40,302 bases of DNA. It comes from a virus. Positions within the stretch are counted from its first letter, which is position 1. Each line of letters opens with the position of its first letter. Of this stretch, positions 1 through 6,952 are shown piece after piece. The stretch lies in IMG/VR virus record IMGVR_UViG_3300005732_000015, positions 1 through 40,302 of that record; one strand, written 5' to 3'. The notes under the pieces were generated by a model. The model saw nothing but the letters and a program-made list of their open reading frames with translations, made no database searches and had not been told where the DNA came from. The translations under genes were made by a program, and so were the position numbers.

Positions 1-68
1 TATCCATAGTTTGTTTTTTGTTCACGGCTAAATTAGAAATAATTTCGAGAAATCAAAAGAAAATTATT
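1..68. repeat. Terminal direct repeat, left copy (circular junction)
   Basis: Bases 1-68 are identical to 40235-40302. One gene (39870-40241) starts inside the right copy and its 5' leader continues through it, so joining the ends gives a continuous map of about 40,234 bp. The simplest reading is assembly overlap of a circular or circularly permuted genome, which fits headful packaging by an Sf6-like terminase. A true short terminal redundancy is less likely but cannot be excluded. Confidence 0.9.
28..57 (-). promoter_or_regulatory. Candidate Bacteroidetes-type promoter with internal palindrome
   Basis: Read on the minus strand, TTTG is followed after 18 bases by TAATTTAG, one mismatch from the Bacteroidetes -7 box TAnnTTTG. 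The spacer contains the inverted repeat ATTTC-TC-GAAAT (plus 42-53), a possible operator. The site lies about 20 bases upstream of the gene starting at 40241 and is duplicated at 40262-40291 because it sits in the terminal repeat. It would drive the minus-strand genes from 40241 to 37806. Confidence 0.45.
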
Positions 69-300
69 CAAATTCATATGGTTGTGCTGCTTCTTCTTCT
101 GTTTGGATTATTTTAGACTCCTTGTATCCAAAGGAGTATAGGAGTAGATTGTTGATGTCCTGAACATCTTCTTTGAGTTGTTTTTGGATTTGATCGTTAC
201 CCTCAAACATTAGGTAGTTGCGTTCAATTTGGTTGCGAGTCATTCTAAGCGACTTGATTGTAAGAGCTTCGTCTTGCTCTGTTAGTTTAATTGTTTTCAT
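64..300 (-). CDS. Small helical protein of unknown function
   Basis: A 78-residue protein beginning MKTIKLTEQDEALTIKSLRM. I chose the ATG at 300 over an in-frame start at 327 because the longer version has a non-typical leader; the chosen start overlaps the upstream gene by 14 bases, as is usual in this block. The sequence is charged and probably helical (residues 5-60, with many Glu, Gln and Asn), and its C-terminus is acidic (EEEAAQPYEFE). There are no Cys pairs or membrane segments. It is the last minus-strand gene before the circular junction promoter. No family recognised. Confidence 0.6.
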   Translation of the reverse strand: MKTIKLTEQDEALTIKSLRMTRNQIERNYLMFEGNDQIQKQLKEDVQDINNLLLYSFGYKESKIIQTEEEAAQPYEFE

Positions 301-475
301 TTTGTCTTTTGTTTTTAAGTTCATCAACTTTTTCTTGAAATGTTTTTTTCATTTCATTACCAGCCTTTGAATTATCAGCAATTACAGAAAGTAATGCTTT
401 AAAAAAAGTAGTTACTATTGCATTGTATATGAACAAGGCAATCATCACGTTAAGTATTATTTCTAAGTTTATCAT
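287..475 (-). CDS. Small single-pass membrane protein
   Basis: A 62-residue protein. Residues 5-33 form one hydrophobic stretch (ILNVMIALFIYNAIVTTFF and following), then a Lys/Glu/Asn-rich tail from about 36 to 62. The expected topology is one inner-membrane helix with a soluble coiled tail. It overlaps the next gene downstream (ATG at 300). Its function is unknown; small membrane proteins of this kind in early phage operons are sometimes superinfection-exclusion or host-takeover factors, but nothing in the sequence shows that here. Confidence 0.55.
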   Translation of the reverse strand: MINLEIILNVMIALFIYNAIVTTFFKALLSVIADNSKAGNEMKKTFQEKVDELKNKRQNENN

Positions 476-499
476 AAGTATTCTTTTTGGTTAAAAGAA

Positions 500-585
500 C
501 AGTAGATACGGCTGCAAATGAACTTGGCTACCACCCAAGAGCGTTACTAACTCGTCAGCTTTCACGGATTGCTTTTTACCTACTG
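500..585 (-). other. Intergenic stretch with nested complementary segments
   Basis: The 124-base gap between the ssDNA-binding-like gene and the small membrane gene has no ORF. On the plus strand CAGTAG (500-505) can pair with CTACTG (580-585). Inside lie a GGCTG/CAGCT pairing and a CTTGG/CCAAG hairpin. Together these could make a branched RNA in the minus-strand transcript. It also contains GTAACGC followed by CTTGG, loosely like the boundary elements seen elsewhere in this block. No family recognised; chance pairing is possible. Confidence 0.25.
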
Positions 586-599
586 CATTTTTTTAGTGA

Positions 600-881
600 T
601 TAAAATGGAAGTGAATCACTTGGAGTATCTTCGTAATTCGGTTGTGCTTGTTGTTTCGGTTGTGCCTGACCAATAATCTTAGCGTTGCCCAAAATAGCAC
701 CTTTAACGCCTTTTTCACGTTCCTCTTTGCTGATGCTTTGGGTTATCATACCATTGTTGTCATACTGGTCTTTTTCATCCTTTAGAAACAAAACTGCGTC
801 CAAGTAATTTCCTTTTTTCCCTTCGTAAACTTTTGCCATGTCGATGTTTGACAGGTTGATTCTTAGTGATACTGTTTTCAT
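600..881 (-). CDS. Putative small ssDNA-binding protein with acidic C-terminal tail
   Basis: A 93-residue protein. The N-terminal 70 residues look like a short beta-rich domain (MKTVSLRINLSNIDMAKVYE, then KGNYLDAVLFLKDEKDQYDN), of the type seen in small Bacteroidetes phage and mobile-element ssDNA-binding-like proteins. A Gln/Pro-rich linker follows (residues 73-83), then an acidic tail ending DTPSDSLPF. A tail ending in acidic residues and PF is the hallmark by which SSB proteins recruit replication and repair partners. It is shorter than a full SSB, so this may be a minimal version. It lies downstream of helicase and nuclease genes in the replication block. Confidence 0.55.
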   Translation of the reverse strand: MKTVSLRINLSNIDMAKVYEGKKGNYLDAVLFLKDEKDQYDNNGMITQSISKEEREKGVKGAILGNAKIIGQAQPKQQAQPNYEDTPSDSLPF

Positions 882-935
882 GATTATTTGTTTTTGTTGT
901 TAATTAAAATCTATACGTTAATGTTAGTTGTTTTG

Positions 936-979
936 GGTGTTTGTCGTATAGGTAAATGTACACATAGCCGCTTGTTACC
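936..979 (-). repeat. TAAC...GGCTATGTG boundary element, copy 1
   Basis: In minus orientation this reads GGTAACAAGCGGCTATGTGT followed by ACATTTACCTATACGACAAACACC. It is about 85 percent identical over 40 bases to the copy at 38023-38063 and shares GGCTATGTG with 2037-2070. It lies between the stop of the gene at 985 and the start of the ssDNA-binding-like gene at 881. Its GTG would open a 19-codon frame (MYIYLYDK...) that resembles the first codons after the matching GTG in copy 4, but the frame stops soon after. Confidence 0.55.
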
Positions 980-984
980 ATTAA

Positions 985-1266
985 TTAGGCAGTAACTTCT
1001 ATTTGTGTAGTTTTATAATAAAGAATAACCGCTTTTTGGTCTATTTCTTTAATCATTTCTACGTACTTCATTGGGTTATCGGTTTGTCTCGCTATTTCAA
1101 TGGTTTGCCTACCGCACAAAGTTTCCCTAAAATATAAGTCAAAATAACCATCTTCATCACTTCCATAGAAAGTGCAATATGCTTTCCATTTTTTATAATC
1201 CGAATACTCGCGAGTATCTTTAGGTAACAGTTTTTTAATTTCTTTGATTATTAAAGGTATATTCAT
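985..1266 (-). CDS. Small protein of unknown function
   Basis: A 93-residue protein, acidic with a Lys-rich N-terminal helix (MNIPLIIKEIKKLLPKDTRE) and an aromatic middle (YKKWKAYCTFYGSDEDGYFD). The ATG at 1266 is preceded by an A-rich stretch, the usual start context here. It has two single cysteines and no zinc pattern or membrane segment. A boundary element follows the stop. The N-terminal part, with Asp/Tyr repeats, could be a nucleic-acid- or protein-binding fold, but I cannot place it in a family. Confidence 0.55.
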   Translation of the reverse strand: MNIPLIIKEIKKLLPKDTREYSDYKKWKAYCTFYGSDEDGYFDLYFRETLCGRQTIEIARQTDNPMKYVEMIKEIDQKAVILYYKTTQIEVTA

Positions 1267-1379
1267 TTTTGTTTGTGATTTATCGAAAAAACTAATGGTA
1301 ACACCATATAAAATTAAAAGCGGTGTAATTGCTTTTTCATTGGTTAATATTATTTATTTAATTCTGTTTTTAATCGTTT

Positions 1380-1422
1380 GGTTCGTGCGTTTAATCCGCT
1401 TCAAATCTTATACAAACCGTTA
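1380..1422 (-). repeat. TAACGG boundary element, copy 2 (diverged)
   Basis: In minus orientation it starts TAACGGTTTGTATAAGATTT and continues GAAGCGGATTAAACGCACGAACC. The first TAA is the stop codon of the gene at 1420-1728. The 110 bases between this element and the next start (1266) have no ORF. They contain a weak hairpin, ACACC/GGTGT (about 1305-1330), with a T-rich run after it in the minus direction, possibly a weak terminator. Confidence 0.4.
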
Positions 1423-1728
1423 GCGAGAATACGCCTGTAGTTTTAGCTGATATACATTGCATATATCTAGAATGAAATCCATTTTATCTTCTTCACTATC
1501 GAACGAGTGCATCAGTTCTTTTAGAGTTTCTTTTAATAATACCACCTGTGTAGGTATGAGTAATGTACTCTCGCTAACGCGAGATATAGGCAAATTTTCA
1601 GCCTCACGGTCAATGTAAGTTTGAATCATTCCTATAGCTGTACTCAATGGTATCGTAAATTCACTATGGTCTGCTCCTACGTCAGTACCCCACATTTTAC
1701 AAGCAAATTCTTCTGGTGTCTGTTTCAT
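1420..1728 (-). CDS. Small helical protein of unknown function
   Basis: A 102-residue protein starting MKQTPEEFACKMWG. It is predicted mostly helical, with a central segment TQVVLLKETLKELMHSFDSE and a C-terminal helix. No catalytic or metal motif is seen. The start ATG at 1728 follows a poly-A leader (AGAAAAAAA). Its stop codon forms the first three bases of a boundary element. It sits in a run of single small genes that each have their own intergenic leader, unlike the tightly overlapping genes on either side. Confidence 0.55.
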   Translation of the reverse strand: MKQTPEEFACKMWGTDVGADHSEFTIPLSTAIGMIQTYIDREAENLPISRVSESTLLIPTQVVLLKETLKELMHSFDSEEDKMDFILDICNVYQLKLQAYSR

Positions 1729-1790
1729 TTTTTTTCTGTTTTAGTCGGCTAAAAATCAGCCCATATCAATATCGTTGTAGGTAATTGGAA

Positions 1791-2024
1791 TTAATATTCC
1801 TTACCACAACTGCTACATATCTTACTAATCTCAATTTCTCCATTATCGCAATTAGAACAACTACCTACAACATTGGCTATATGGCAGTTTTTTACTTGCT
1901 CTAAGGCTTCATTTATAGCGTTAATAGCATCATCGTAGCTTATTAATATCTGCCCGTCATCATCATATTTACTTACTGTTGTAATATTAGTGCTTAGTAT
2001 TTCTCTTGCTGTTTTCATAATCAT
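1791..2024 (-). CDS. Small zinc-ribbon protein
   Basis: A 77-residue protein from the ATG at 2024 (the ATG at 2018 is an equally good alternative). The frame stays open upstream to 2129, but that part overlaps the preceding gene and a boundary element, so I exclude it. The C-terminus has two CxxC pairs in CSNCDNGEIEISKICSSCGK, a short zinc ribbon. The N-terminal part is helical (MKTAREILSTN). Phages often encode such small zinc proteins as nucleic-acid or host-protein binders; the target is unknown. Confidence 0.55.
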   Translation of the reverse strand: MIMKTAREILSTNITTVSKYDDDGQILISYDDAINAINEALEQVKNCHIANVVGSCSNCDNGEIEISKICSSCGKEY

Positions 2025-2036
2025 TTCGTGTTTTTT

Positions 2037-2070
2037 CCGTAAAAATCCGACCACATAGCCGTTTCCGTTA
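2037..2070 (-). repeat. TAACGG...GGCTATGTG boundary element, copy 3
   Basis: In minus orientation it reads TAACGGAAACGGCTATGTGG followed by TCGGATTTTTACGG. The first TAA is the stop codon of the gene at 2068-2310, and the element ends 12 bases before the ATG at 2024. It shares CGGCTATGTG with copy 1 and the CGGATT...ACG segment with copy 2. Confidence 0.45.
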
Positions 2071-2310
2071 TAGGGAAGTGAAATGTTTCTCCCATTCACC
2101 AAATGAGTGTTCTGTTCCTGTATCGTCATTTACAATCAAACAACCTCTCATAGTCTGCTTATATTCTTTTCCTTTCGTAAACACCCTTTCTTTTGTGTCT
2201 TTCATATAAAGGTTCTTATTACATATCCATATAACAAAAGGTGTATTTAATTGATCTTCATACTGCGCCACAATCTTTTTTGCCTCTAAATAATCTTCTA
2301 CGTTTATCAT
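2068..2310 (-). CDS. Small phage protein with SH3-like beta C-terminal half
   Basis: An 80-residue protein from ATG 2310, preceded by AAAAACAACAGAAGT. A longer frame from TTG 2331 would overlap the nuclease gene and is unlikely. The N-terminal helix is MINVEDYLEAKKIVAQYEDQ. The C-terminal half (VFTKGKEY, then GCLIVNDDTGTEHSFGEW) resembles the small SH3-like beta domain common in short phage proteins of unknown role. The stop codon lies inside a boundary element. Function unknown. Confidence 0.55.
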   Translation of the reverse strand: MINVEDYLEAKKIVAQYEDQLNTPFVIWICNKNLYMKDTKERVFTKGKEYKQTMRGCLIVNDDTGTEHSFGEWEKHFTSL

Positions 2311-2323
2311 ACTTCTGTTGTTT

Positions 2324-2653
2324 TTAAACAATAACTATCTCATTCCTAAACTCATCCAAACTCCTAACCAAAATATATTTGTAACCTAAGTTTTCGATTG
2401 TCTTTTGGAAGTCCTTTTGCTTTTGACTTTGGTATCCTTTATCTGTTTTTACCTCAACAAATATTACCCTATCAGTTTCAACAACTATCATATCTGAAAC
2501 CCCTGGCATCATACCAGTTGCCATTTTCTTTCTAATTTCTTCTTTCGATTTAGATTCATTAGGTACTGAAAATATAATTCCTTTGCCTTTTATAGTAAAG
2601 TTGTTGTGGTAATACATGAATATTTCCTGCTGAATTTTCGATTCTGTTTTCAT
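2324..2653 (-). CDS. VRR-NUC domain nuclease
   Basis: A 109-residue protein starting MKTESKIQQEIFMYY. ATG 2653 overlaps the helicase stop in an ATGA arrangement, which fixes the start; an upstream in-frame start at 2683 lies inside the helicase gene. VRR-NUC hallmarks are visible: E7-containing N-terminal helix, MMPGVSDMIV (the G-x-x-D element) and FVEVKTDKGYQSQKQKDF (E-x-K plus Q-x3-Q). The family is PD-(D/E)XK-like and includes structure-specific or Holliday-junction nucleases. It is directly coupled to the SF2 helicase, suggesting a helicase-nuclease pair in phage recombination or replication. Confidence 0.85.
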   Translation of the reverse strand: MKTESKIQQEIFMYYHNNFTIKGKGIIFSVPNESKSKEEIRKKMATGMMPGVSDMIVVETDRVIFVEVKTDKGYQSQKQKDFQKTIENLGYKYILVRSLDEFRNEIVIV

Positions 2654-4056
2654 CTCATTTGTTTTAGCTGATACATTACCCATCCTCTTTTATACCCCAT
2701 GTATTTTGCATAAGACTCAAGGTCTTGTTTTGTTTTAAGCTGATGAACAATCCATTGTTTTTTATATCCCCTTGCTTCAGATATAAGTAGCAATTCTTCA
2801 AATGTTGCTGCTTTGGCTTTCTCGGCCACTTCCTTTGATGTTAACTCTTTTAAGTATGCTATTTTAGCTTCTTTCTTAGACTTCTTTTTTTGGTGGCCAC
2901 AAGACGGACAAATCTGCATTTGCGCTGGCATAACGAAATTGCACATTTCACAATATCTAATCGCTGCTTCTCCCTCTTTCTTTGTTCGTGTTTCTTCCTT
3001 TATCAAAGACCATGTTCGAGAATCTTCCCACATTCCAAAACGCTTTATATTCATTCCAAAATCAAGTATTTTAAAATGGTCTTTATTTTCTGCTAATCGT
3101 GAACCACGTCCACACATTTGCAAGAACAAAGGCAGTGAAGAAGTGGCTCGGTAAAGTATCACAGTCTTAATATCTGCTTGGTCAAACCCAGCGGTTAAAA
3201 TACCGCAATTGGAAATTATAGCATTTGGAGTTTCGTCAAACCATTTTAGTATCTCTTCTCTTTTTTTAGTTGGTGTTTTACCATCTAAATGTCGGCAATC
3301 ATACCCATTAGAAATAAACTCGTTACATACTTCTCTTGAGGATTTTACATTGGAAGTAAATATTATTGTCTTTTCATTTTCTGACAACCTTTTCCAATTT
3401 ACAAAAACTCCTTTGTAAATCTGATTGTCCTCATAGATTTGTGAAGTATCCCAACCATCAGCAGTTTTCTTGGCCGATGTTAAGTCTATCTCTACTCCAA
3501 ACGATTTTGCAGGAGTTATAAAGGATCGCTTAATCAAGTCAGGAGTATCTACTTTCTGAACCAATGAAGTATAAAAAGCATCTAAACTCGGTACAGATTT
3601 GCCTTTGCGGAATGGCGTGGCCGTTGCTCCAATTACAATAGTATCGTCAGATATGTATTCAAATAGCTTTGTGAAGTTGTTAATGTGTGCTTCATCAATA
3701 ATGATTAGCGTTTTCTGCTGCAAAAACAATTGATAATCCTCAATTCTCTTGTATAGCGTTTCCACCATACCAACGTGCAGACTTTCGGTTAAGTCAGGAG
3801 TAGAATTAGCATTGATAAACTCAGGGTTTAAGCCGAATTTATCAAAAGAACCGCCAGCTTGTTTAAGTAACTCCCCTCTATGGGTAAGAACTAATACTCT
3901 ACCGCCTTTGTCAATATGATTTTTAGCCAAGTAAGTGAATACAATGGTCTTGCCAGCACCAGTAGGAGCGCAAAGGATTAGCCTCTTATGTCCTTTGGAT
4001 ATTTCTTCTCTTAATGAGTTTACTATTTCCTCTTGATAATCTCTTAATTGAATCAA
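2650..4056 (-). CDS. SF2 DEAH-box DNA helicase with C-terminal zinc ribbon
   Basis: A 468-residue superfamily 2 helicase. Visible motifs are Q-like RDYQEE (5-10), motif I APTGAGKT (30-37), DEAH (121-124), motif III ATATPFR (144-150) and motif VI QMCGRGSR (313-320). A zinc ribbon follows (C369, C372, C383, C386), then a Lys-rich helical tail. The start is TTG at 4056, overlapping the primase-helicase stop (TTGA); the next in-frame ATG would remove the Walker A motif. It resembles phage and type III restriction-like helicases that unwind branched DNA. It is coupled to the primase-helicase upstream and the VRR nuclease downstream. Confidence 0.9.
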   Translation of the reverse strand: MIQLRDYQEEIVNSLREEISKGHKRLILCAPTGAGKTIVFTYLAKNHIDKGGRVLVLTHRGELLKQAGGSFDKFGLNPEFINANSTPDLTESLHVGMVETLYKRIEDYQLFLQQKTLIIIDEAHINNFTKLFEYISDDTIVIGATATPFRKGKSVPSLDAFYTSLVQKVDTPDLIKRSFITPAKSFGVEIDLTSAKKTADGWDTSQIYEDNQIYKGVFVNWKRLSENEKTIIFTSNVKSSREVCNEFISNGYDCRHLDGKTPTKKREEILKWFDETPNAIISNCGILTAGFDQADIKTVILYRATSSLPLFLQMCGRGSRLAENKDHFKILDFGMNIKRFGMWEDSRTWSLIKEETRTKKEGEAAIRYCEMCNFVMPAQMQICPSCGHQKKKSKKEAKIAYLKELTSKEVAEKAKAATFEELLLISEARGYKKQWIVHQLKTKQDLESYAKYMGYKRGWVMYQLKQMR

Positions 4057-6407
4057 AATGGGTACTCCCCCTCAGCATCTTCTGTTATTTGCCCATCAGG
4101 TGTTTCAATCATAAACCATCTATGAACTGATACTCCCTCAGAATAGGTGTAATTATAATATTTTGCATAAGATTCAAGCCATTTTTTAAACCTCTTTTGG
4201 GTAAGCCATTTCTTATAATCTTGATATTCTTCTATGAACTGGTTATAAACTAAACCTTTCTCTTGCCTTTCATTTAGTTTAAATGCTTCGTTGGCTTTTT
4301 CCGTCCACTCATTAAACTCGAATGATGTTTCTTTGATGAACTTCCTTTGCTTCAAATTCTTGAAATCGTGATTTACTAAGCCTTTTTCTAAGTAAAACTC
4401 AACGCAGTTAATCATGTAGTTATCAAACCTCTGCCACTCATCTTCATCCCAGTCATCAAAAAGCATATGCCCAAACTCTTGCTCAGGAGTATAGTGCGCT
4501 CCAAAGTATGAACTAAACTCAACCTCAAATTTTCTCCTCTCAAAAGAACCGCCAACACCTCCAACAGTATAATTGGTAGTAATAAGTATTTTAGGACTAT
4601 CCTCTACCGGTATTTTTAAAGCTGGTTGATTCTTATATTCCAATGTGATACCCTCAGTAATAACGCTAAATAATGCTTCAAAGTTGAAATTCTTCTTTAC
4701 ATCATCAAATGCTAAGATTTGAGTATCTGCGGATACTGTTTGGTAGGGAAATGACTTCTGAAAGTCAAACGTCTTACCATCAATAGTAGATACCTTTTTC
4801 AGCTTGGCCAAAGCATTTGTGAATAGTCCTTTACCACTACCTCCATTGGGGTTTTCTGATATTACCTCATCATTTAAAATGATAGCTTTATTCTTGCTCG
4901 ATGTCTTGTAAGAATGTAGCAAGTACCCTATAATTGATTTTAGAGAATCATATCTCTTTTCATCTTCCCCAGCAACAAGCCAAAGAAATCTCCTATACTC
5001 TGCTTCATGGTGGTCTGCTTCTTTGTAGTCACGATCAATTACTCTATTCCTCCACACATAACCATCTAAGTCAATGTAGTCTATTATATTTCTCTTATCC
5101 TTAGTTACCTCAACAACACAATTTCTGTAATACAAATAGCACTTATCTTGTGTATCTCTCTTTATAGTTACATCCGCAGTTCCAATCAAAGAAAGGTATT
5201 GTGGAGTAAAAAATTGAACCTTATTGGCCATGAAGTTATAAGGCGCAAATCCTATCCCATCCCTATTCAATAAATCATCCAACACAAAGTCTTTGATGTG
5301 TTTTTCATTTGTTTCGTCAATTAGGCTGCCATCCCTTCTTATGAATGTATAGGTGTCTGTGCCAGTAGGAAAGAACTTATGGTAATTATTCTGCTCCAAA
5401 TAGGTTTTAAATTCATTCGGAACAATAGAAAGACTTCCGCTTTGGCTATACCTCCAAAACTCACCACTATCATTTTTCTCTCTTATTCGCAATAATGCTT
5501 CGTCAGATACTTCAGGAAATTCATTCTCGATGTCTTTCTTTGACCGACCTAAAAAAACCTTTTTCTCTACTTCTTTCTTCTTCTTATAATCCTCGAACTT
5601 CTTAGTATCAAAAGTAGATACTCCTTGAGAGTAAGCAGATTTTACAATTGCTTGAATTTCTCTATCTCCAAAGCCTTGTTGTGAATATTTAATTAAATGA
5701 GATTCAGATACATTCTTTGAAACTCCAAAGTCATTTAACGCTATGGCAAATTTGAATATACTGTTGTTTCTACTCCCCTCTGTTATGCTATACTTTTTGT
5801 CAAACCATATCTGAAGCCTCTGAATTATCTCATGGTCAGAAGTCAGCGGAATGGTAACATCTTCTGAATTATACCCAATATCCTCAATGTCTAAAGATTC
5901 CATCTTTTTGAAAACCTTAGCGTTTTCATTTATGAAGATGTCAGGGTCATAAGACTCAAAGCAAAAACGGCTAATATCCTTACCGCTTTCGTCAAGATGA
6001 GGTGAGTTTATTTCCTTAACCAAAGCCAAATACTGCATTTTGTGGTTTTCAGAAGAATTTAGGCATCTAACCAGCACCTTTAAACCATCTCCGCTTGGTG
6101 ATGTGAATGCTGCAAATACATAAGGCAAAACACATATTTCTGCTTTTAAATCAGTAGGGTCACCAACCTTATCAAAGTCTAGTATGATTAAACCTGAGTG
6201 TTCAATTAAATCTTTATCGGATCGTCTTTTGAATTTTCCGCTGAAGCATACTCCAGGAAGTTGTTGTTTGATTTCTTTGTTGCCTTTACGAAGCTGCTCA
6301 ATCTTATCTTTCTGCGCTCCGTTCTTGATTCGGTTAAGGAAAATCATTACATCCCTATTGACTGGGTTGTTTACGTCCTTAACGTTTTTAAAAGCTGATA
6401 CTATCAT
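4053..6407 (-). CDS. VirE-N/BT4734-type primase-helicase (SF3-like ATPase)
   Basis: A 784-residue protein from ATG 6407, after TTTTATTTTAAT. The N-terminal 50-165 region (SGLIILDFDK; AAFTSPSGDGLKVLVR) matches VirE_N/BT4734-like domains that replace the polymerase part of phage primases in Bacteroidetes elements. Residues 205-262 (GSRNNSIFKFA...) look like a primase C-terminal helical domain. An SF3-like ATPase follows: Walker A NPNGGSGKG (519-527), Walker B ILAFDDV (564-570), motif C KILITTN (606-612) and Arg finger RRK (624-626). It is probably the replicative helicase/primase and origin-opening factor. I see no DNA polymerase in the window. Confidence 0.85.
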   Translation of the reverse strand: MIVSAFKNVKDVNNPVNRDVMIFLNRIKNGAQKDKIEQLRKGNKEIKQQLPGVCFSGKFKRRSDKDLIEHSGLIILDFDKVGDPTDLKAEICVLPYVFAAFTSPSGDGLKVLVRCLNSSENHKMQYLALVKEINSPHLDESGKDISRFCFESYDPDIFINENAKVFKKMESLDIEDIGYNSEDVTIPLTSDHEIIQRLQIWFDKKYSITEGSRNNSIFKFAIALNDFGVSKNVSESHLIKYSQQGFGDREIQAIVKSAYSQGVSTFDTKKFEDYKKKKEVEKKVFLGRSKKDIENEFPEVSDEALLRIREKNDSGEFWRYSQSGSLSIVPNEFKTYLEQNNYHKFFPTGTDTYTFIRRDGSLIDETNEKHIKDFVLDDLLNRDGIGFAPYNFMANKVQFFTPQYLSLIGTADVTIKRDTQDKCYLYYRNCVVEVTKDKRNIIDYIDLDGYVWRNRVIDRDYKEADHHEAEYRRFLWLVAGEDEKRYDSLKSIIGYLLHSYKTSSKNKAIILNDEVISENPNGGSGKGLFTNALAKLKKVSTIDGKTFDFQKSFPYQTVSADTQILAFDDVKKNFNFEALFSVITEGITLEYKNQPALKIPVEDSPKILITTNYTVGGVGGSFERRKFEVEFSSYFGAHYTPEQEFGHMLFDDWDEDEWQRFDNYMINCVEFYLEKGLVNHDFKNLKQRKFIKETSFEFNEWTEKANEAFKLNERQEKGLVYNQFIEEYQDYKKWLTQKRFKKWLESYAKYYNYTYSEGVSVHRWFMIETPDGQITEDAEGEYPF

Positions 6408-6410
6408 ATT

Positions 6411-6460
6411 AAAATAAAAAAGGGAACGCCTCCAGCAATGCAGTGCCTTTGGCAATTCCC
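6411..6460 (-). terminator. Terminator-like hairpin in the primase-helicase leader
   Basis: On the minus strand GGGAATTGCC and GGCGTTCCC can pair (plus 6451-6460 with 6422-6430) and are followed by TTTTTTATTTT. The hairpin lies only 4 bases upstream of the primase-helicase ATG and downstream of a candidate promoter. It is either a partial terminator for the upstream operon or an attenuator in the primase-helicase leader. Confidence 0.5.
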
Positions 6461-6508
6461 TTAAATTTCGCGTTAATCATCAACGGCTGCATCCGTCTAT
6501 AACTTTGT

Positions 6509-6541
6509 CAAAGGTAAGTAATTTATTTCAAATGAAAACAA
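6509..6541 (-). promoter_or_regulatory. Candidate promoter for primase-helicase transcript
   Basis: The minus strand carries TACCTTTG (plus 6509-6516), a full match to TAnnTTTG. A TTG lies 22 bases upstream (plus 6539-6541), longer than the usual 19. A GTGTAGA motif (plus 6542-6548) adjoins the -33 element. The 266-base gap from 6408 to 6673 otherwise holds the leader hairpin, a second GTGTAGA at 6665-6671, and GGTCTGCGA (6568-6576), whose complement also occurs at 9676-9684. I see no gene in it. Confidence 0.4.
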
Positions 6542-6673
6542 GTGTAGAATCTCCATAGTATTCATGCGGTCTGCGACGCATCTGCGCATTGAAACTGGTT
6601 TTCTCTGAAAAAATTTTCACTTTCATTTTTTTAAATAGATAAGAGTAAAGGTGATTTTGAAAACGTGTAGAAA

Positions 6674-6952
6674 TCAAATCTGATGCGGAAACCCATCCAA
6701 GTTATTGCCAATGATATACCCGTTCTCTGGAAGATGCTTACGGATATTATACTCCCTCCTTTTCAAAGAGTACAAATCAGCACTCTTGTTTTGAAGTTCG
6801 TTAGCTATCTTATTGAACGTCTTTATATCGGAAGATACATTCTTAGTCAATTCCTCTGTTAAACGCTTTATATCGACTTCTAAAACACCTATTTTGTGGC
6901 GAATCTTTCTTAGTCTACTTCGTCTCGTTTGTGTAATTAGATTTATCCCCAT
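6674..6952 (-). CDS. Small coiled-coil protein
   Basis: A 92-residue basic protein. The N-terminus is Arg-rich (TRRSRLRKIRHKIG), followed by a heptad-like helix (residues 20-60: LEVDIKRLTEELTKN; ANELQNKSADLYSLKRRE). The start ATG overlaps the upstream stop as TAATG. No enzyme motif. The basic N-terminus and coiled coil suggest a DNA- or protein-binding accessory factor within the recombination operon, but no family is recognised. Confidence 0.55.
   Translation of the reverse strand: MGINLITQTRRSRLRKIRHKIGVLEVDIKRLTEELTKNVSSDIKTFNKIANELQNKSADLYSLKRREYNIRKHLPENGYIIGNNLDGFPHQI

Noticed and set aside
936-2070. Calling the TAACGG elements true integron attC sites
   Set aside because: They begin near stop codons like attC, but I did not find the paired GTTRRRY core or long imperfect complementarity, so only an attC-like or unknown boundary element is claimed.
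2018-2129. Upstream in-frame extension of the zinc-ribbon gene
   Set aside because: It would overlap the preceding gene and the TAACGG boundary element, and it contains no recognisable domain; ATG 2024 has a better A-rich start context.
6408-6455. TTG-initiated extension of the primase-helicase
   Set aside because: It would translate through the terminator-like hairpin; ATG 6407 has the normal AT-rich leader.
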